17,251 bases of DNA from Bacteroidota bacterium (lineage in GTDB: Bacteria; Bacteroidota; Bacteroidia; Chitinophagales; Chitinophagaceae): assembly GCA_023426425.1 (NCBI GenBank), contig JAFAAT010000323.1, forward strand, positions 1 to 17,251, written 5' to 3'. Both the position numbers and the translations under genes were made by a program. Below are positions 14,303-17,251 of the stretch, in pieces. Below the pieces are notes generated by a model. The model was not told the DNA's origin. It searched no databases and saw only the letters and a program-made list of their open reading frames with translations. Numbering within the stretch: the first letter of the stretch is position 1; each line of letters begins with the position of its first letter.

Positions 14303-15292
14303 CTACTTTCTGATAAACTTAACCATGGTCTGTTGCTGTGCATCCTTCAACCGCAAAAGGTATGTCCCTGCAGGCAGTCCGCTAATGTCCACGGCGTTCG
14401 TCCCCTGTGTCAGTGTGCCAGAAAGCCCGGTAACCGAACCATTGATGGCCATTACATGATAGCTTACACTTCGTTGTTCGCTGAAGTCAATATGCAGCAG
14501 GTTTTCACAAAGCGTAGGATATACCTTAAGGTCCTTTAGCTCAAGCTTGCCCCCTATGGAATTTGTTCCCGTCTTCGGAGTAAAGCGATAGACGATGTGA
14601 GCAACCGGGAAGCTGTCAAGTGCAGTGGCAAAGGGATTCGTCAATGAGAAGCTGTCGATGGTGGGGCCTGCAGGGTCTCCGGAAAGCAGATAGACTTTGT
14701 CAAGGCTTGCGTTCATAAAATTGAGGTCCTTCACATAGCCCACAACCGGCTGTCCGCCCATCATATCAAAATACTCCTCCGGGTGGTTAATCTCAGACTT
14801 TCCATACCGTAGTTCAACAATGTTGCTGCCCTCGTAGAGCCAGATTTGCATATTGGCCGAATCGTCGAGTGTATTGTACTCACTCAGCTCGTTGGCAAAG
14901 CCTGCGTTGCTGATTTCCGCTTTGAAGATCCGGTTACCGGGTGTACCTGTTATCTCATACCGCACTGGTGAAAGAGATTGATTGCCCACGGCGCCGCGAT
15001 CTATAAGCGCAGCTTCGGTGAGCAGGAATCCGGAGATGGTGCCGATCGTATCCGTTGCCACGAAGTTTCCGTTCATAAGATTAAAGCGGTCGATGGTCTG
15101 GGTACCTAGCTTAAAATTGAAACCCAGGGGAATGCTGTACATAGTATCCTTCCAAATAGAGGTACCATTGAGACTGGTGCCATTAACCAATGGTTCATAG
15201 GGCAGGGAGGTTACATAGAGGTTGTAAGGTAACTGACAAAAACCCGTAAGCGTCGAAAGCGCGGCGGTGATGGTAAAAATGATTCGTTTCAT
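14303..15292 (-). CDS. Secreted protein with type IX secretion sorting domain
   Basis: The 329-residue protein has a signal peptide (MKRIIFTITAALSTLTGFC, cleavage near residue 20). Residues about 25-235 form one beta-rich domain without recognised catalytic motif (IPLGFNFKLG, FNLMNGNFVATD, NIVELRYGKSE); it resembles the lectin- or anchor-like domains of Bacteroidota surface proteins. Residues about 253-329 are a type A T9SS tail: LKVYPTLCENLLHIDF, DISGLPAGTYLLRLKD, ending MVKFIRK. It should be exported by the same machinery to which PorZ belongs. It is divergent from metH with 112 bp between. Confidence 0.82.
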   Translation of the reverse strand: MKRIIFTITAALSTLTGFCQLPYNLYVTSLPYEPLVNGTSLNGTSIWKDTMYSIPLGFNFKLGTQTIDRFNLMNGNFVATDTIGTISGFLLTEAALIDRGAVGNQSLSPVRYEITGTPGNRIFKAEISNAGFANELSEYNTLDDSANMQIWLYEGSNIVELRYGKSEINHPEEYFDMMGGQPVVGYVKDLNFMNASLDKVYLLSGDPAGPTIDSFSLTNPFATALDSFPVAHIVYRFTPKTGTNSIGGKLELKDLKVYPTLCENLLHIDFSEQRSVSYHVMAINGSVTGLSGTLTQGTNAVDISGLPAGTYLLRLKDAQQQTMVKFIRK

Positions 15293-15391
15293 AAACTGTT
15301 AGTATTTGTGTTTGCTGAATAAACGCAGCCTGGTCATCCTACCCCTACATCATGGAGAAAAATATTTTGTCCGGCAGGCTTACTGATTCAG

Positions 15392-15399
15392 TAATTTTA
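15392..15399 (+). promoter_or_regulatory. Putative -7 box TAATTTTA for metH
   Basis: TAATTTTA is 5 nt from the ATG at 15405. A TTTTGT at 15365-15370 lies 21-22 nt upstream and could be the -33 element, near the usual spacing. The leader would be almost absent, leaving no room for a SAM or cobalamin riboswitch, although the 112-bp divergent region was inspected for one. Confidence 0.4.
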
Positions 15400-15404
15400 C
15401 AATC

Positions 15405-16421
15405 ATGAACACGGCAGCGGTATTGAAAGAACTCCTCAGCAAAAGAATTGTAATTATCGACGGGGCGATGGGTACTATGATCCAGCGGTACAAACTGCAG
15501 GAACAGGACTATCGCGGGAGTCGCTTCAGCGATTATCATCTTGATCTGAAGGGGAACAATGATTTGCTGTGCCTGACACAGCCCCAGATCGTCAGGGAAA
15601 TTCATCAGCAGTACCTGGATGCCGGTGCCGACATTCTTGAGACTAACACTTTCAATGCCCAGGCGATTTCGCTTGAAGACTACCAGATGCAGGACCTGGC
15701 ATATGAGATCAACCTGGCTGCTGCCCGCCTTGCGAGGGAGGCTGCCGACGGATATATGAGCGCCCACCCTGGGGAAAGGAAGTTTGTAGCTGGAGCTATC
15801 GGACCGATGAACAAAACGCTTTCACTATCTCCCGATGTAAACCAGCCAGGCTACAGAGCTGTAACATTCGACCAGGTAGCTACTGCTTATTATGAACAAA
15901 TCCGCGGCCTGGTAGACGGCGGTGCAGATATTCTCATCGTCGAAACCATTTTTGACACACTCAATGCTAAAGCTGCAAACTTTGCTATCAGAAAGTTCCT
16001 GCGTGAGCATAATCTGGAGCTGCCGGTAATGATTTCAGGCACTATCACAGATGCCTCCGGTCGGACCCTTAGCGGACAGACCCTGGAGGCTTTCTATATT
16101 TCAGTAATGCATGCAGAGCCGTTGAGTATCGGTCTGAATTGTGCATTGGGTGCCGATCAGATGCGTCCACATATTGAAGAACTTTCGCAGATTGCCTCCT
16201 GCTATGTGAGTTGTTATCCCAATGCGGGACTGCCGAATGCGATGGGAGAGTATGACGAATCGCCTGAGTCTATGGCAGCCAAGGTGGGTGAGTTTGCCCG
16301 GGAGGGCTGGGTGAACCTGGTTGGTGGGTGTTGTGGTACAACGCCGGATCATATCAGGGCTATAGCAGCAGAAATGAAGAAGTATGCACCCCGAATCCTT
16401 CCCGAGGTAGTATTGTCCTAA
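15405..16421 (+). CDS. metH: Homocysteine S-methyltransferase half of cobalamin-dependent methionine synthase
   Basis: The 338-residue protein corresponds to the first (homocysteine-binding) domain of MetH. It starts with IIDGAMGTMIQRY and carries LETNTFNA, the ISGTITDASGRTLSGQT segment, and the three zinc ligands Cys246 (GLNCALGA), Cys309 and Cys310 (GGCCGTTPDHI). Full-length MetH is about 1200 residues with folate-, cobalamin- and activation domains; here the frame ends in a clean TAA after the barrel. Bacteroidota often have MetH as two proteins with the second half next door. Here the next gene is an unrelated one on the other strand, so the partner must be elsewhere, or this is a stand-alone methyltransferase. 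Start is unambiguous. Confidence 0.88.
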   Translation: MNTAAVLKELLSKRIVIIDGAMGTMIQRYKLQEQDYRGSRFSDYHLDLKGNNDLLCLTQPQIVREIHQQYLDAGADILETNTFNAQAISLEDYQMQDLAYEINLAAARLAREAADGYMSAHPGERKFVAGAIGPMNKTLSLSPDVNQPGYRAVTFDQVATAYYEQIRGLVDGGADILIVETIFDTLNAKAANFAIRKFLREHNLELPVMISGTITDASGRTLSGQTLEAFYISVMHAEPLSIGLNCALGADQMRPHIEELSQIASCYVSCYPNAGLPNAMGEYDESPESMAAKVGEFAREGWVNLVGGCCGTTPDHIRAIAAEMKKYAPRILPEVVLS

Positions 16422-16456
16422 GGACTGCGTTCACCTGCAACTTTTAACTGTTCAAA

Positions 16457-17233
16457 TCAGTTTCCTCTGAATTCCGGTTTCCTTTTTTCCAGGAAAGCCT
16501 GCACGCCTTCTTTGAAGTCGAAGGTGGAGCCTGCTTCTACCTGTACCGCTTTTTCTCTTTCCAGTTGTTGTTGAAGCGAGTTGTTGAAGCTCTCGTTGAG
16601 TAGGCGTTTCGTAAGGCCGAGACCTTTTGTAGGCATTTGTGCAAGCTGCGTCGTGAACCTCCGGGCCGCGCTTTCAAACTCCGCATCGGGGAAGTACTTA
16701 TAGATCATCCCCATCTGAACCGCATCTGCAGCAGAAACCTTTTCACCGGTCATCATCAGTGCCGCGGCACGCTGCAGGCCGATAAGTCGGGGTAGCATAT
16801 ATGTGCCACCGCTGTCTGGTATGAGGCCAATTTTGCTAAAAGCTTGTATGAAGCTAGCAGATTCTGCGGCTAGCACGATATCACAGGCCAGGGCAATGTT
16901 AGCGCCAGCACCAGCGGCTACGCCGTTTACACCAGCGACGATTGGCTTTTCAATGGCGCGGAGGCGGTTGATGATGGGATTATAATGTTCTTCGACTATT
17001 CGTTCCATTTCCGGTCCCTGGGGATCAGTAGCCTCTGCAAGATCCTGTCCCGCACAAAAACCTTTACCAGCACCGGTAAGGTAGATACAGCGAACATCTT
17101 CGTCCTTTTCCGCCTGGTCAAGATAATCTTGTAACGCCAAAGCCATTGCCCGGTTGAAGCTATTGTACTTGTCGGGGCGGTTGAGTGTGAGTATTGCTAC
17201 ACCATCGGCTTTAGAGAATAGAACTGTCGTCAT
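16457..17233 (-). CDS. Enoyl-CoA hydratase/isomerase, PaaG-like
   Basis: The 258-residue protein is a complete crotonase-fold enzyme. The oxyanion hole is formed by KGFCAGQDL (Ala61) and AAGAGANIALACD (around Ala109). The IGLIPDSGGT segment supplies Asp140, while the crotonase glutamate position holds Asn112; this pattern is that of PaaG (ring 1,2-epoxyphenylacetyl-CoA isomerase) and not of plain short-chain enoyl-CoA hydratase. No other phenylacetate genes are in the window, so the true substrate may be another acyl-CoA in beta-oxidation. It is a single gene, convergent with metH (35 nt between stops), and a perfect -7 box precedes the ATG. Confidence 0.88.
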   Translation of the reverse strand: MTTVLFSKADGVAILTLNRPDKYNSFNRAMALALQDYLDQAEKDEDVRCIYLTGAGKGFCAGQDLAEATDPQGPEMERIVEEHYNPIINRLRAIEKPIVAGVNGVAAGAGANIALACDIVLAAESASFIQAFSKIGLIPDSGGTYMLPRLIGLQRAAALMMTGEKVSAADAVQMGMIYKYFPDAEFESAARRFTTQLAQMPTKGLGLTKRLLNESFNNSLQQQLEREKAVQVEAGSTFDFKEGVQAFLEKRKPEFRGN

Positions 17234-17238
17234 GGTTA

Positions 17239-17246
17239 CAAAGATA
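17239..17246 (-). promoter_or_regulatory. Putative -7 box TATCTTTG for the enoyl-CoA hydratase gene
   Basis: On the minus strand TATCTTTG, identical to the box before the DUF3127 gene, lies 5 nt before the ATG at 17233. The transcript would start at or next to the ATG. The -33 region is outside the window. Confidence 0.5.
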
Positions 17247-17251
17247 AGGGG

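Noticed and set aside
15293..15404. Possible SAM or cobalamin riboswitch upstream of metH
   Set aside because: The 112-bp spacer is too short for a cobalamin riboswitch, shows no recognisable conserved box, and the likely promoter is 5 nt from the ATG.
15345..15767. 140-codon frame on the minus strand over the metH start
   Set aside because: Entirely a shadow of metH, whose protein is plainly conserved; no recognisable product.
16422..16456. Terminator between metH and the enoyl-CoA hydratase gene
   Set aside because: No stem longer than a few base pairs and no T tract following it.

Overview
The window reads as chromosomal DNA of a Bacteroidota bacterium, most likely from the Chitinophagaceae or a close relative. 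The reasons are: two secreted proteins with C-terminal type IX secretion (T9SS) sorting domains plus a PorZ-like T9SS component; Bacteroidota-restricted families (DUF3127, DUF5686, DUF6787); a methionine synthase present only as its homocysteine-binding half; and promoter -7 boxes of the form TAnnTTTG or TAnnTTTA instead of E. coli-type signals. I see no insertion sequence, phage gene, CRISPR array, rRNA or tRNA.

Layout. Positions 1-1166 hold the 3' end of a DUF885 gene overlapping a secreted PD40 beta-propeller gene (+). Positions 1231-2034 (-) encode a cysteine-rich secreted protein with a T9SS tail. Positions 2246-2671 (+) encode a DUF3127 protein ending in an SSB-like acidic tip, followed by a clear terminator (2699-2726). 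The largest gene-free stretch, 2672-3177, carries an 11-bp-period degenerate tandem repeat at 2764-2850. Next come an Asp-box propeller lipoprotein (3178-4221, +), an Hsp15-like S4 RNA-binding protein (4226-4618, -), purN (4705-5286, +), porZ (5330-7591, +) and recO (7595-8329, +). A small two-helix membrane protein of the DUF6787 type (8326-8613, -) lies back to back with an M23 metallopeptidase (8670-10406, +), which is followed 2 nt later by a Bcp peroxiredoxin (10409-10870, +). A large DUF5686 outer-membrane protein (10871-13585, -) converges on bcp with no spacer. The right part holds a YkgJ-type cysteine-cluster protein (13757-14257, +), a second T9SS-exported protein (14303-15292, -), the MetH homocysteine methyltransferase half (15405-16421, +) and a PaaG-like enoyl-CoA hydratase/isomerase (16457-17233, -).

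The genes are mainly housekeeping and cell envelope in character: surface export (PorZ and two cargo proteins), peptidoglycan or envelope hydrolysis (M23), purine synthesis, recombination repair (RecO, perhaps with the DUF3127 protein), peroxide defence and one-carbon/methionine metabolism. They form short transcription units, mostly single genes; the evident operons are DUF885-PD40, porZ-recO and M23-bcp.

I found no convincing new multi-gene system. The points most worth a second look are the phased 11-bp repeat at 2764-2850, the SSB-like tail of the DUF3127 protein, the recurrent -7-like boxes only 5-16 nt upstream of start codons (suggesting leaderless or near-leaderless mRNAs), and the stand-alone half methionine synthase.
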